Shown: in pieces, positions 43,565-52,600 of the stretch
Position numbering within the stretch: the stretch's first letter is position 1
How the letters are laid out: every line of letters begins with the position of its first letter
DNA from: CAKSHC01 sp045595395
Lineage (GTDB): Bacteria > Bacillota > Clostridia > Oscillospirales > UMGS1783
Length of the DNA: 64,000 nt
Direction of reading: 5' to 3'
Assembly (NCBI GenBank): GCA_045595395.1
Contig: JAZOAH010000002.1
Location: forward strand, 1 to 64,000
Position numbers and translations under genes: made by a program
The notes under the pieces: generated by a model
The model's input: the letters and a program-made list of their open reading frames with translations, nothing else
The model's database searches: none
What the model was told of the DNA's origin: nothing

Positions 43565-44983
43565 TTATTCAGCGCTGTCTCCATCAACGGCTGCACTTTC
43601 AACCGGCTCTTCCTCAATAGGCTCATCGACCTTTTTGAGATTAAGAACAACATTGACAAGAATGCCAAGAATCAAAGCACAGGCGATCGAGGTGATGGTA
43701 ACGCCGCCAATGGTCAGCGACAGACCGCCAATGCCGGCAATCAAGATGACCGATACGACAAACACGTTCTTGTTCTGTTCCAGATCGACCTTTTGTACCA
43801 TCTTAAGACCCGACACGGCAATAAAGCCATACAGCGTCATGCAGACACCGCCCATAACGCAGTTAGGGATGGTGCTCAAGAAAGCAACAAAGGGAGATAC
43901 GAAGGAAATCAGAATCGTCATGATGGCGGCGGTCATGATGGTAATGACCGAAGCGTTGCGCGTAATCGCAACACAACCAACCGACTCACCATATGTGGTA
44001 TTGGGGCAGCCGCCGAAGAAAGCGCCGGCAATAGAGCCAACACCGTCACCCAACAGCGTGCGAGACAGGCCAGGCTCTTCCAAAAGATTTTTGCCAATAA
44101 TGGTCGACAGGTTTTTGTGGTCAGCAATATGCTCAGCAAAAACAACAAAGGCTACCGGAACATAAGCAGCGGCGATGGTGCCGAGATACGACCAATCAAA
44201 ACTTGAAATACCATCCATAGCTTTTACAAATGTAAAGTCAGGCAGTGCAAAGAAAGTGCCAAAGGAAACACCATCAGCAAAGAGTGCTTTAAAGGCCTCA
44301 AAATTGATAACCTTAAGAGCATCAACACCGGCGGCATTACCAATGAGCGTGAAAACCAGGGCTGCAACATAGCCGGCCAAAATGCCGATAATAAAAGGGA
44401 TCAGTTTGGCCATCTTCTTGCCGTAGTGAGAGCACAGAATGACAACAAACAAGGTAATCAAAGCGCAGACCAGTGCAACATAAGGCGAGCAAACCGATGC
44501 ACCATCCGCCGTATGCAAGCCGCCCTTGAGCATATCACCAACGGCGTTCCCGGCCAGGGACAGACCAATGACAGCAACTGTCGGCCCAATAACGACGGCA
44601 GGCATCAATTTTTCGATCCAGCCGACACCCACTGCCTTAACGATCAAAGAAATAACAACATAAACAAGACCGGCAAATACGGCACCGAGGATCAGGCCGA
44701 GATAGCCCATACCCATCGAGGTAGCACCGGCAAAAGCGGCAAGCATAGAGCCGATAAAGGCGAAGGATGAACCGAGAAACACAGGGCTCTTAAAGTTAGT
44801 AAAGAGCTGATAGATCAGCGTGCCGACACCGGCACCAAACAGGGCTGCCGATTGGGACATGCCGTTGCCGATGATCGCAGGAACTGCAATGGTTGCCGCC
44901 ATGATAGCCAGCACCTGCTGGAATGCGAAGACGATCAACTGGCCGAATTTCGGCTTGTCGTCCAGGTTGTAGATCAGATTCAT
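43565..44983 (-). CDS. uraA: Uracil permease (NCS2 family)
   Basis: A 472-residue membrane transporter with about 14 helices that imports uracil with a proton. Family segments are AFQQVLAIMAATIAVP, SPVFLGSSFAFIGSM, VIGLSLAGNAVGDM (helix near the substrate site) and GGCPNTTYGESVGCVAITRNA. The acidic C-tail of about 20 residues is typical. It follows pyrR by 48 bases, which supports uracil over xanthine as substrate. GGAGGAG lies 6 bases before the ATG. A short 5-base hairpin between pyrR and uraA may be a weak second attenuator. Confidence 0.93.
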   Translation of the reverse strand: MNLIYNLDDKPKFGQLIVFAFQQVLAIMAATIAVPAIIGNGMSQSAALFGAGVGTLIYQLFTNFKSPVFLGSSFAFIGSMLAAFAGATSMGMGYLGLILGAVFAGLVYVVISLIVKAVGVGWIEKLMPAVVIGPTVAVIGLSLAGNAVGDMLKGGLHTADGASVCSPYVALVCALITLFVVILCSHYGKKMAKLIPFIIGILAGYVAALVFTLIGNAAGVDALKVINFEAFKALFADGVSFGTFFALPDFTFVKAMDGISSFDWSYLGTIAAAYVPVAFVVFAEHIADHKNLSTIIGKNLLEEPGLSRTLLGDGVGSIAGAFFGGCPNTTYGESVGCVAITRNASVITIMTAAIMTILISFVSPFVAFLSTIPNCVMGGVCMTLYGFIAVSGLKMVQKVDLEQNKNVFVVSVILIAGIGGLSLTIGGVTITSIACALILGILVNVVLNLKKVDEPIEEEPVESAAVDGDSAE

Positions 44984-45031
44984 TTTCTACTCCTCCATTT
45001 TTATTTTTTAATTAAAACGGGTAATCCCGTA

Positions 45032-45565
45032 TTAACCAATATGATATAGACAAACAGCGGTCTCACCGTCAATATCATCGACCATGACGGAAATCAATTC
45101 TTCATGTGATGTCGGAATGTTTTTACCGACAAAATCCGGCCGAATCGGCAATTCACGATGACCTCGATCAATCAACACCGCCAACTGAATGGATTTGGGG
45201 CGTCCGAAATTAAATACAGCCTCAATAGCCGCACGTACCGTGCGGCCGGTGTAGATAACATCATCCACAATAATAATATTTCGGTCTTCGATTGCACAAG
45301 GAAATTCACTGCCTTCTGTGATGGGCAGCTCACCCGTCAGATCATCGCGATATAAAGTGATGTCCACGTGGCCGACCGGTACCTCGACCCCCTCGAATCG
45401 ACGAATGTTTTCGGCCAGCATACCCGCCAATGGAATACCTCTACGCTTGACACCAAGCAAACAAACATCCGACACGCCACGATTTTTTTCAATTATTTCA
45501 TGGGTAATGCGAGCCATCGAACGTCGAATCGCCGCTTCATCCATGATCTTAGCCTTGAATTCCAT
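45032..45565 (-). CDS. pyrR: Bifunctional pyr attenuation regulator / uracil phosphoribosyltransferase PyrR
   Basis: In Gram-positive bacteria PyrR binds pyr leader RNA when UMP is high and stops transcription; it also makes UMP from uracil and PRPP. The 177-residue protein has the PRPP loop NIIIVDDVIYTGRTVRAA and the N-terminal RRSMARITHEIIE. ATG 45565 has AGGAG 5 bases upstream; an in-frame start upstream lies in the leader terminator. It forms an operon with uraA. Confidence 0.95.
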   Translation of the reverse strand: MEFKAKIMDEAAIRRSMARITHEIIEKNRGVSDVCLLGVKRRGIPLAGMLAENIRRFEGVEVPVGHVDITLYRDDLTGELPITEGSEFPCAIEDRNIIIVDDVIYTGRTVRAAIEAVFNFGRPKSIQLAVLIDRGHRELPIRPDFVGKNIPTSHEELISVMVDDIDGETAVCLYHIG

Positions 45566-45566
45566 T

Positions 45567-45665
45567 CTATCTCCTATAAAAAATGGGCTTGCCATTGGCA
45601 AGCCCTACATAAAATATTTGCTGATGCAGAAACTTACCGGCATCACTGTACCGCTTAAAATTCAT
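45567..45665 (-). CDS. Possible leaderless leader peptide of pyrR-uraA (32 residues)
   Basis: A 32-codon frame from ATG 45665 to TAG 45567-45569, ending one base before the pyrR ATG. It begins MNFKRYSDAG and ends GKPIFYRR. The ATG falls within a base or two of the predicted transcription start, so translation would be leaderless. The frame covers the whole attenuator stem and its U-tract, recalling the enterobacterial pyrBI leader (PyrL) logic. It could equally be a chance reading frame. Confidence 0.35.
   Translation of the reverse strand: MNFKRYSDAGKFLHQQIFYVGLANGKPIFYRR
45576..45605 (-). terminator. pyrR leader attenuator
   Basis: A perfect 9-base stem (45585-45593 with 45597-45605, 3-base loop) followed on the minus strand by ATTTTTTAT, located between the promoter and pyrR. 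It must therefore be conditional. Upstream, a GGTAAG segment inside a small GATGC/GCATC hairpin (about 45619-45640) can pair with CTTGCC of the terminator's 5' arm, a plausible antiterminator. I do not see the Bacillus PyrR-binding consensus in the hairpin. Confidence 0.8.
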
Positions 45666-45672
45666 CACAAAC

Positions 45673-45701
45673 ATCATACCACCGATGTGTTAATATGTCA
45701 A
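45673..45701 (-). promoter_or_regulatory. Promoter of pyrR-uraA
   Basis: Perfect -35 TTGACA (45696-45701), 17-base spacer, -10 TATGAT (45673-45678), about 108 bases before pyrR. Confidence 0.85.
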
Positions 45702-45725
45702 TCATGAATACTTGATTAAAATTTG

Positions 45726-45758
45726 AAAAGAATGCGGCAATTATTGCCGCATTCTTTT
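45726..45758 (-). terminator. Intrinsic terminator after the galT remnant
   Basis: A 15-base perfect stem (45726-45740 with 45744-45758, 3-base loop) beginning inside the galT remnant's stop codon, with a modest T-rich tail on the minus strand. Confidence 0.85.
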
Positions 45759-46561
45759 ACATTATTCTGTTTTTGCGCCAATGGACTATAGGAAGATCCG
45801 CATTGGAGCCAACAAAATAGTGCGGGAATTGATCAATAAAATCAAAAAGCTTGTCAAAAACGGTAGCATCGATGCGCATGGGTTTATGATCCATATTCAG
45901 CAAAATGCAATGCTCGTCATAGTAGACATACGGCGAATATTGCAATCCCCATTCTTCCCCCTGGATCTGCAGAGGAATAATGCGAAGATTTTGCCTTGCC
46001 TGCTGGGTAGCACTGCCGGCATATCCCTCATTCTCGGCACAAAGTGCGCAAGCAGGATAGGTAGCAGAAGATGTTTTTCCGGCTGCTGCAATATCGCAGG
46101 GATCCTTTTCCGGTTTAGATAGATTTATGCTTAATTCCAGTTTTCCATATTCGGTCTGAGCATCCCATCGCACATCCTTGGCAACACGTTCGGTGCGGAT
46201 ATAATTCACATCATGGGAAAGCTTATAAAACCAATCGGTTGCAGCAACCGGTGATTGCTGATAAAGATTGCTAAAATGCTTGATGATAACCGACGGTGCT
46301 TGAGTAAGTGTGCCCATAGCAATGAATCAAACCGATCACGATTTCCTCTCGTGTCAGTAATCCGATTCAATCGTATAGCTTCATCACAAAGAAAATCAAG
46401 CAGGTTTTGTATCGAATCGGCTTCACAGTCCCCTATCTGAGGAACACCACCATCCGGACAAAATGCACTATACAGTAAATTGGTGCGATATCGACGCTCA
46501 CAAGAGTCAATTAATCACAGGATATGGCATAGTCTACCAAACGATCAATGGCTGGTGGCAT
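45757..46561 (-). pseudogene. galT: Galactose-1-phosphate uridylyltransferase (class II), frameshifted and truncated
   Basis: Reading in the galK direction, the class II GalT N-terminus starts at ATG 46561 (AIDRLVDYAISC) and overlaps the galK stop as TGATG. The frame breaks near 46511-46519 and resumes one frame over (LIDSCERRYRTNLLYSAFC to RGNRDRFDSLL). It breaks again near 46314-46320 and continues as MGTLTQAPSVIIKHF through CALCAENEGYAG, LQYSPYVYYDEHC and HYFVGSNADLPIV. Both breaks look like single-base losses. It then ends eight residues later at a stop that overlaps a terminator. The expected GGSI...HDHFQGG region and the rest of the roughly 490-residue protein, including the catalytic histidine region, are missing. 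The gene cannot encode an active enzyme. Confidence 0.85.
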
Positions 46562-47730
46562 CAGGAAAGGACCTCCATCGGACCGCTGCCGACCGAGGCA
46601 ATATAAAATGCTGCCGTCAGGCCGGTTTCTTTATGATAGATATCGCCTACATGCGCCTTCACCGCTTCGGTACATTCCGAACGAACCAAAGCCACAGCGC
46701 ATCCGCCGAAGCCGGCGCCGGTCATGCGCGCACCGATAACGCCTTCACAATTCCATGCGTTATGAACCAGGCTGTCAAGCTCCTTACCGGTTACCTCGTA
46801 ATCTTCTTCTAAGGATGTATGAGAAGCATTCATCAACTTACCAAAACCTGCAATATCATTTCTCTCCAAGGCCTCTACGGCACGCTGCGTGCGACGATCC
46901 TCGGTAATGGCATGGCGGGCACGGCGATAGATCACTTCCGGCATATCTGCTTTTGCCCTTTCAAGAAGTTCTTCCTCTGCATCACAAAGACTTGCCACAT
47001 CACCATAGCGGCGAAGAATTTCCAGTGCAGTTGTACACTCTTTTACGCGATCATTGTATTTTGAATCCTTTAAGCCGCGCTTTTTACGTGTATCCATAAT
47101 GAGAATGTCACAGCCTTCCAAAGAAATCGGCGCATACTGATATTCCAGTGTCCCGGTATTCAGATAAATCGCACAGCCTTCCTTGCCCATAGCAACAGCG
47201 AACTGATCCATAATGCCGCAATTCATGCCGACATATCCGTTTTCTGCTTTCTGACCAAGCAAAGCGATATGATCATTTGACATAGAAATATCAAAGAGTT
47301 GGCCAAGAGCATAACCGGTCACTACCTCTAAGGATGCCGACGATGAAAGACCGGAACCATTAGGAATATTGCCATACACCCACATATCAAAACCGGACGG
47401 AATGATCATTCCCTCCTGTTCCATAGCCCAAATTACGCCACAGGGATAAGCTGTCCAGGTGCGATTTGAGTGCGGAGCCAAGGTATCCAAGGAAAACTCA
47501 TAAATCCCTGACTCAGAGAAATTCTCAGAGAAAAAACGCAACTTTCGATCATCACGCTTACGAATGGCTACATATGTACCCATGGAAAGTGCGCATGGAA
47601 AAACATGACCACCATTATAATCTGTATGTTCACCAATCAAATTTACTCGACCGGGGGCGAAAAACACACGTACATTTTTCGCATCGCCAAAAGACTTGGC
47701 AAAACCGTCTAAACATGTAACATAATTCAT
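46561..47730 (-). CDS. galK: Galactokinase
   Basis: ATP-dependent phosphorylation of galactose, the first Leloir step. The 389-residue GHMP kinase has the galactose-binding VNLIGEHTDYNGGHVFP near the N-terminus, the ATP motif PNGSGLSSSASLEV, GMNCGIMDQFAVAMG with the catalytic Asp region, and the C-terminal MTGAGFGGCAVALV. The frame is intact and of normal length, unlike the adjoining galT. GGAGG lies 9 bases upstream. No clear promoter is visible in the 200 bases before it, so read-through from fhs is possible. Confidence 0.96.
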   Translation of the reverse strand: MNYVTCLDGFAKSFGDAKNVRVFFAPGRVNLIGEHTDYNGGHVFPCALSMGTYVAIRKRDDRKLRFFSENFSESGIYEFSLDTLAPHSNRTWTAYPCGVIWAMEQEGMIIPSGFDMWVYGNIPNGSGLSSSASLEVVTGYALGQLFDISMSNDHIALLGQKAENGYVGMNCGIMDQFAVAMGKEGCAIYLNTGTLEYQYAPISLEGCDILIMDTRKKRGLKDSKYNDRVKECTTALEILRRYGDVASLCDAEEELLERAKADMPEVIYRRARHAITEDRRTQRAVEALERNDIAGFGKLMNASHTSLEEDYEVTGKELDSLVHNAWNCEGVIGARMTGAGFGGCAVALVRSECTEAVKAHVGDIYHKETGLTAAFYIASVGSGPMEVLS

Positions 47731-47931
47731 AAAACAGCACCTCCAATTATTTTTAGTCTACTCTTTCGGGATGGGTTTAGCAATTACAGCCAAAGAAGAG
47801 CTTGACTCCATCTTCGGAAATATATGCTGTTAAGGCTGCGGAGTATGCGCAAAACCATTACGTACACGGTATTACTGTTATTGCGTATTGACCGAGGAAA
47901 ATCACTGCTGACCAACACGAAACTATCTGTA

Positions 47932-49608
47932 TTAGAACAATCCTATAATTTTTCCTGTTTCATCAACATCAATACACTCTGCTGCCGGAGTTTTCGGCAG
48001 TCCGGGCATGGTCATAATATCTCCGGTTAAAACGACAACAAATCCGGCACCGGCAGAAACTTTAACCTTCTTAATGGTTACTGTAAAGTTTTCAGGCGCG
48101 CCAAGCTTGGTTGGATCATCCGAAAAACTATACTGTGTTTTTGCCATGCAAACAGGGCAATGGCCAAAACCAAGCGACTCTAATTGAGCAATTTGTTTTT
48201 TTGCCACAGGCAAAATCGAGATACCATCACCACCGTAGACCTTCTTAACGACAGCTTCGATTTTTTCCTCGATGGTGCCAGCAAGATCGTAAGCAAAGGT
48301 GAAATCCCCCTGCTCTTCATCGCATAGGCGCACAACTTCGCGAGCCAGGGCTTCGCCGCCCCTGCCGCCTTCCGCCCAAACCGTTGAAAGAACGGTATTT
48401 ACGCCTAAATCACGGCATTTTTCAATAATAAAATCAATCTCGGCATCGGTATCGGTCGGGAAACGATTGACAGCAACGACACAGGGCAACTTGTAAACAT
48501 TTTTGACGTTAGATACATGGCGCAACAAATTCGGGATACCTTTTTCCAGCGCAATAAGATCTTCCTCGTTGAGTGCTGTTTTCGGTAATCCACCATGCAT
48601 TTTCAGTGCGCGAACAGTCGCAACAACAACCACTGCATCCGGCACCAATCCAGCCATGCGGCACTTAATGTCCAGGAACTTTTCTGCACCGAGATCCGCT
48701 CCGAACCCAGCTTCGGTAATGGTGTAATCACCCATTTTCAAGGCCAGTTTTGTTGCCATGACCGAGTTACAGCCATGAGCGATATTCGCAAAAGGCCCAC
48801 CATGCACAAAGGCAGGCGTACCCTCCAATGTCTGTACCAAATTCGGTTTAATGGCATCTTTAAGTAAAGCCGTCATAGCACCTGCCGCCTTCAGTTGACC
48901 GCAGGTCACCGGTTGATCATCATATGTATAGCCGACTATAATGCGTGACAGACGCTCTTTCAAGTCGGTAATCGAATCCGACAGACAAAGCACCGCCATG
49001 ATCTCGCTGGCTACCGTGATGTCGAATCCATCCTCACGCGGTACACCATTGGCTTTACCGCCCATACCGTCAACCATAAAGCGCAGCTGTCGGTCATTCA
49101 TATCCACGCAACGCTTCCAGGTGATCTTGCGTACATCAATACCTAAAGCATTTCCCTGCTGAATATGGTTATCCAGCATGGCAGCCAACAGGTTATTAGC
49201 CGCACCAATAGCATGAAAGTCACCGGTAAAGTGAAGATTAATATCCTCCATCGGTACGACCTGTGCATAGCCGCCGCCGGCAGCGCCGCCTTTAACGCCG
49301 AAAACAGGCCCCAGAGATGGTTCACGCAGAGCCACAGTAACATCCTTACCAATGCGACGCAAGCCGTCTGCAAGGCCGATTGTGGTCGTTGTCTTTCCTT
49401 CTCCTGCCGGAGTAGGCGTAATGGCCGTTACAAGGATCAATTTACCGTTTTCTCGATCTGATTCCTTTAGCAAGGCCGGATCGATCTTGGCCTTGTATCT
49501 TCCATACTGCTCTAAATATTTTTCATCCACATGAGCACGCTTAGCAATCTCAGTGATGGGTTCCATCTGACAGGCTTGTGCGATTTCAATGTCCGAAAGG
49601 TATGCCAT
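47932..49608 (-). CDS. fhs: Formate-tetrahydrofolate ligase
   Basis: Makes 10-formyl-THF from formate, THF and ATP. The 558-residue protein has the P-loop TPTPAGEGKTTTTIGLADGL, the folate/active-site stretch REPSLGPVFGVKGGAAGGGYAQV and FTGDFHAI. ATG 49608 is preferred over the ATG two codons earlier, because AAGGAG lies 9 bases before it and only 3 before the other. It is the last gene of the purine operon and supplies formyl groups to PurN and AICAR transformylase. Confidence 0.96.
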   Translation of the reverse strand: MAYLSDIEIAQACQMEPITEIAKRAHVDEKYLEQYGRYKAKIDPALLKESDRENGKLILVTAITPTPAGEGKTTTTIGLADGLRRIGKDVTVALREPSLGPVFGVKGGAAGGGYAQVVPMEDINLHFTGDFHAIGAANNLLAAMLDNHIQQGNALGIDVRKITWKRCVDMNDRQLRFMVDGMGGKANGVPREDGFDITVASEIMAVLCLSDSITDLKERLSRIIVGYTYDDQPVTCGQLKAAGAMTALLKDAIKPNLVQTLEGTPAFVHGGPFANIAHGCNSVMATKLALKMGDYTITEAGFGADLGAEKFLDIKCRMAGLVPDAVVVVATVRALKMHGGLPKTALNEEDLIALEKGIPNLLRHVSNVKNVYKLPCVVAVNRFPTDTDAEIDFIIEKCRDLGVNTVLSTVWAEGGRGGEALAREVVRLCDEEQGDFTFAYDLAGTIEEKIEAVVKKVYGGDGISILPVAKKQIAQLESLGFGHCPVCMAKTQYSFSDDPTKLGAPENFTVTIKKVKVSAGAGFVVVLTGDIMTMPGLPKTPAAECIDVDETGKIIGLF

Positions 49609-49635
49609 GATCATGCACTCCTTACTATTTAGTCT

Positions 49636-52600
49636 TTATTTGAAATAGCGAACTGCCGATTCAAACATGCGAATATCGTAATTACCGGGAACATTCTTAT
49701 ACAGGCCATCGCCGATACGCTCACTGTGACCCATCTTGCCAAAGACTCGACCGTCAGGCGAGGTAATGCCCTCAATCGCATAGATCGAATCGTTGGGATT
49801 AAAGTGAATATCTCCAGTTGCATTGCCTTCCAGATCAACATACTGGGTTGCGATCTGTCCGTTTTCCGCTAATTTCTTAACCAATGCTTCATCCGCAAGG
49901 AAGCGACCCTCGCCATGCGAGATGGCTACATTATATACATCCCCTACCTCAGTCAGTGCCAGCCAGGGTGACTGATTGGAAGCTATGCGAGTACGCACGA
50001 TGCGGGACTGGTGGCGACCGATGGTATTAAAGGTCAGCGTTGGGCAGGTCTCATCAGTGTCGATGATCTTGCCGTACGGAACAAGCCCCAACTTGATCAG
50101 AGCCTGGAAACCGTTGCAGATACCGCACATCAGGCCGTCGCGCTGTTCCAGAAGATCGGTCACGCCCTCTTTTACGGCAGCATTACGGAAGAAGGCCGTA
50201 ATAAACTTACCGCTGCCATCCGGCTCATCGCCGCCCGAGAAGCCGCCGGGCACAAAAACGATCTGCGACTGCTTGAGCTGTTTGACAAAGCGCTCTACAC
50301 TATCCTGAATACCGACCGCCGAGAGATTGTTGATAACCAAAATCTCAGGATCAGCACCGGCATCACGGACAGCCTTAGCACTGTCATACTCACAGTTTGT
50401 GCCGGGAAAAACAGGGATAAGAACCTTAGGCTTTGCGACACGAATGGCTGGTGCCTTACGCTCTTTAGCCGCATAGGAGAAATTGCACATGGGAGCCTTA
50501 CTCTCCGGAATATTACAGTTAAAGACGCTTTCCAGCTTATCTTCGTAAATGCCAAGCAGGTCGCACATGGCTATGCTTTCATCACCACGGGACAGCTTGC
50601 CATCATTGGTCACTGTACCAATAACAAGCGCTCCGGGCACATCCTCGGTCACCTCAAGCACAAAGGACGCATAGTTATAGCCAAAAAGTGTCTGGTTGCA
50701 CAGATTAGCATCAACTGCAACACTAAAGCCGTTACCGAAAGCCATCTTCATAATAGCTTCGGCAATACCGCCCATGCCGGGCGTGTAGCAGGCAATGGCC
50801 TTACCGCTACGCATCAATTCGGTCACCTGGGCAAAGACACGAAGCAGCGAATCAGTCTTAGGCAGACCCGCTTCATCGTATTCCGGGGAAAGACAGATGA
50901 TCTTATGTCCGGCCGTTTTGAATTCCGGAGAAACCATATGGTCGATTTTATCGGTCGTAACGGCAAAGGATACCAGTGTGGGCGGCACATCAATATCTTC
51001 AAACGAGCCACTCATCGAGTCCTTGCCGCCGATCGAACCGATCTGCAATTCTTTCTGCGCACGGAAGGCACCAAGCAGCGCCGCCAAAGGCTTGCCCCAA
51101 CGCTTAGCGTCCTTGCCAAGTTTTTCAAAATATTCCTGGAAGGTCAGATAAACATCTTCAAATTTTGCACCACAGGCGATCAACTTACAAACGGATTCTA
51201 CGACTGCCAGGTAGGCACCGTGATACGGGCTCTTTTCGGTAATAAACGGATTGTAGCCCCAGGCCATCAAGGAAACATCATCGGTATGCTTCTTCTCGAC
51301 CGAGATTTTCTGCACCATAGCCTGTACCGGTGTCAGCTGATGCTTACCTCCAAAAGGCATAAACACAGCACCGGCGCCAATGGTTGAGTCAAATCGTTCG
51401 GACAGACCGCGCTTGGAGCAGATATTCAAATCGCCGGCCAGATTCTTGTAATTCTCTACAAAAGTACCGCTGACGGATTTCTCATAGGATTCCGGTTTTG
51501 CAGGTGCAATGCTGATATGTTTGGGGGCACCGTTGGAGTTGAGGAATTCGCGGCTAATGTCAACGATCTTCTTATCGTTCCAGTTCATGACCAAACGAGC
51601 CTCATCCTGAACGACAGCAACCGGGCATGCCTGCAGGTTTTCCTGAGCTGCCAGAGCAAGGAAAGCATCAACATTTTCCTTTTCAACGACAACTGCCATA
51701 CGCTCCTGTGACTCACTGATGGCCAATTCGGTGCCGTCAAGACCCTCGTATTTCTTGGGGACAGCATTAAGATTGATGATCAATCCATCGGCCAGTTCGC
51801 CGATAGCAACCGAAACACCACCGGCACCAAAGTCATTGCACCGCTTGATCATACGGGTTGCCGTCGGGTTGCGGAACAGGCGTTGCAGCTTACGTTCTTC
51901 AGGGGCATTACCCTTCTGAACCTCAGCGCCGCAGGTCTCGACCGAATGGGCATTATGCGCCTTAGAAGAGCCGGTAGCACCACCGATACCGTCACGGCCG
52001 GTGCTTCCACCAAGCAAAATAACAACATCGCCCGGATTGGGACGTTCACGGCGAACATTTTCTTGCGGTGCAGCAGCAATGACCGCACCGATTTCCATGC
52101 GTTTGGCCGCATAGCCGGGATGATAGATCTCATCTACAATACCGGTCGCCAGACCGATCTGGTTACCATAAGAGGAATAACCGGCCGCCGCCGTAGTGAC
52201 GATCTTGCGCTGCGGCAGTTTACCCTGAATCGTTTCATTGACAGGCTTGAGCGGGTCGGCAGCACCGGTCACACGCATTGCGCCATATACATAGGCACGT
52301 CCGGACAGCGGATCGCGAATAGCGCCGCCGATACAAGTAGCTGCGCCACCGAAGGGTTCGATCTCGGTGGGGTGATTATGTGTTTCATTTTTGAAGAGAA
52401 GCAGCCACGGCTCAGACACACCATCAACATCTACATTGATCTTAACTGTGCAGGCGTTGATCTCTTCCGATTCATCTAATTTATCAAGCTTACCGTTCTT
52501 CTTGAGATATTTGACAGCAACAGTAGCCAGATCCATCAAGCAAATCGGCTTGGTGCGTCCAATCTCCTTGCGAACGGCGAGATATTCCTCATAGGCCGAC

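Noticed and set aside
45606..45670. Bacillus-type PyrR-binding loop
   Set aside because: The expected consensus with a CNGNGA-like hexaloop is not present; only the terminator and a different hairpin are visible.
45757..46317. 186-residue frame as an intact small protein
   Set aside because: Its sequence is the middle of class II GalT, and the matching N-terminal part continues upstream in other frames; it is a pseudogene fragment.
46311..46519. Sequencing error as sole explanation for galT
   Set aside because: Two separate one-base breaks could be errors, but the 3' truncation at a terminator removes about half the protein, so the gene is broken regardless.
47824..48030. 68-residue plus-strand frame upstream of galK
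   Set aside because: It overlaps the 3' end of fhs on the other strand, lacks a ribosome-binding site and has no recognisable sequence.
50011..51387. 458-residue open frame on the plus strand
   Set aside because: Antisense to purL, no recognisable domain or ribosome-binding site; an antisense shadow.
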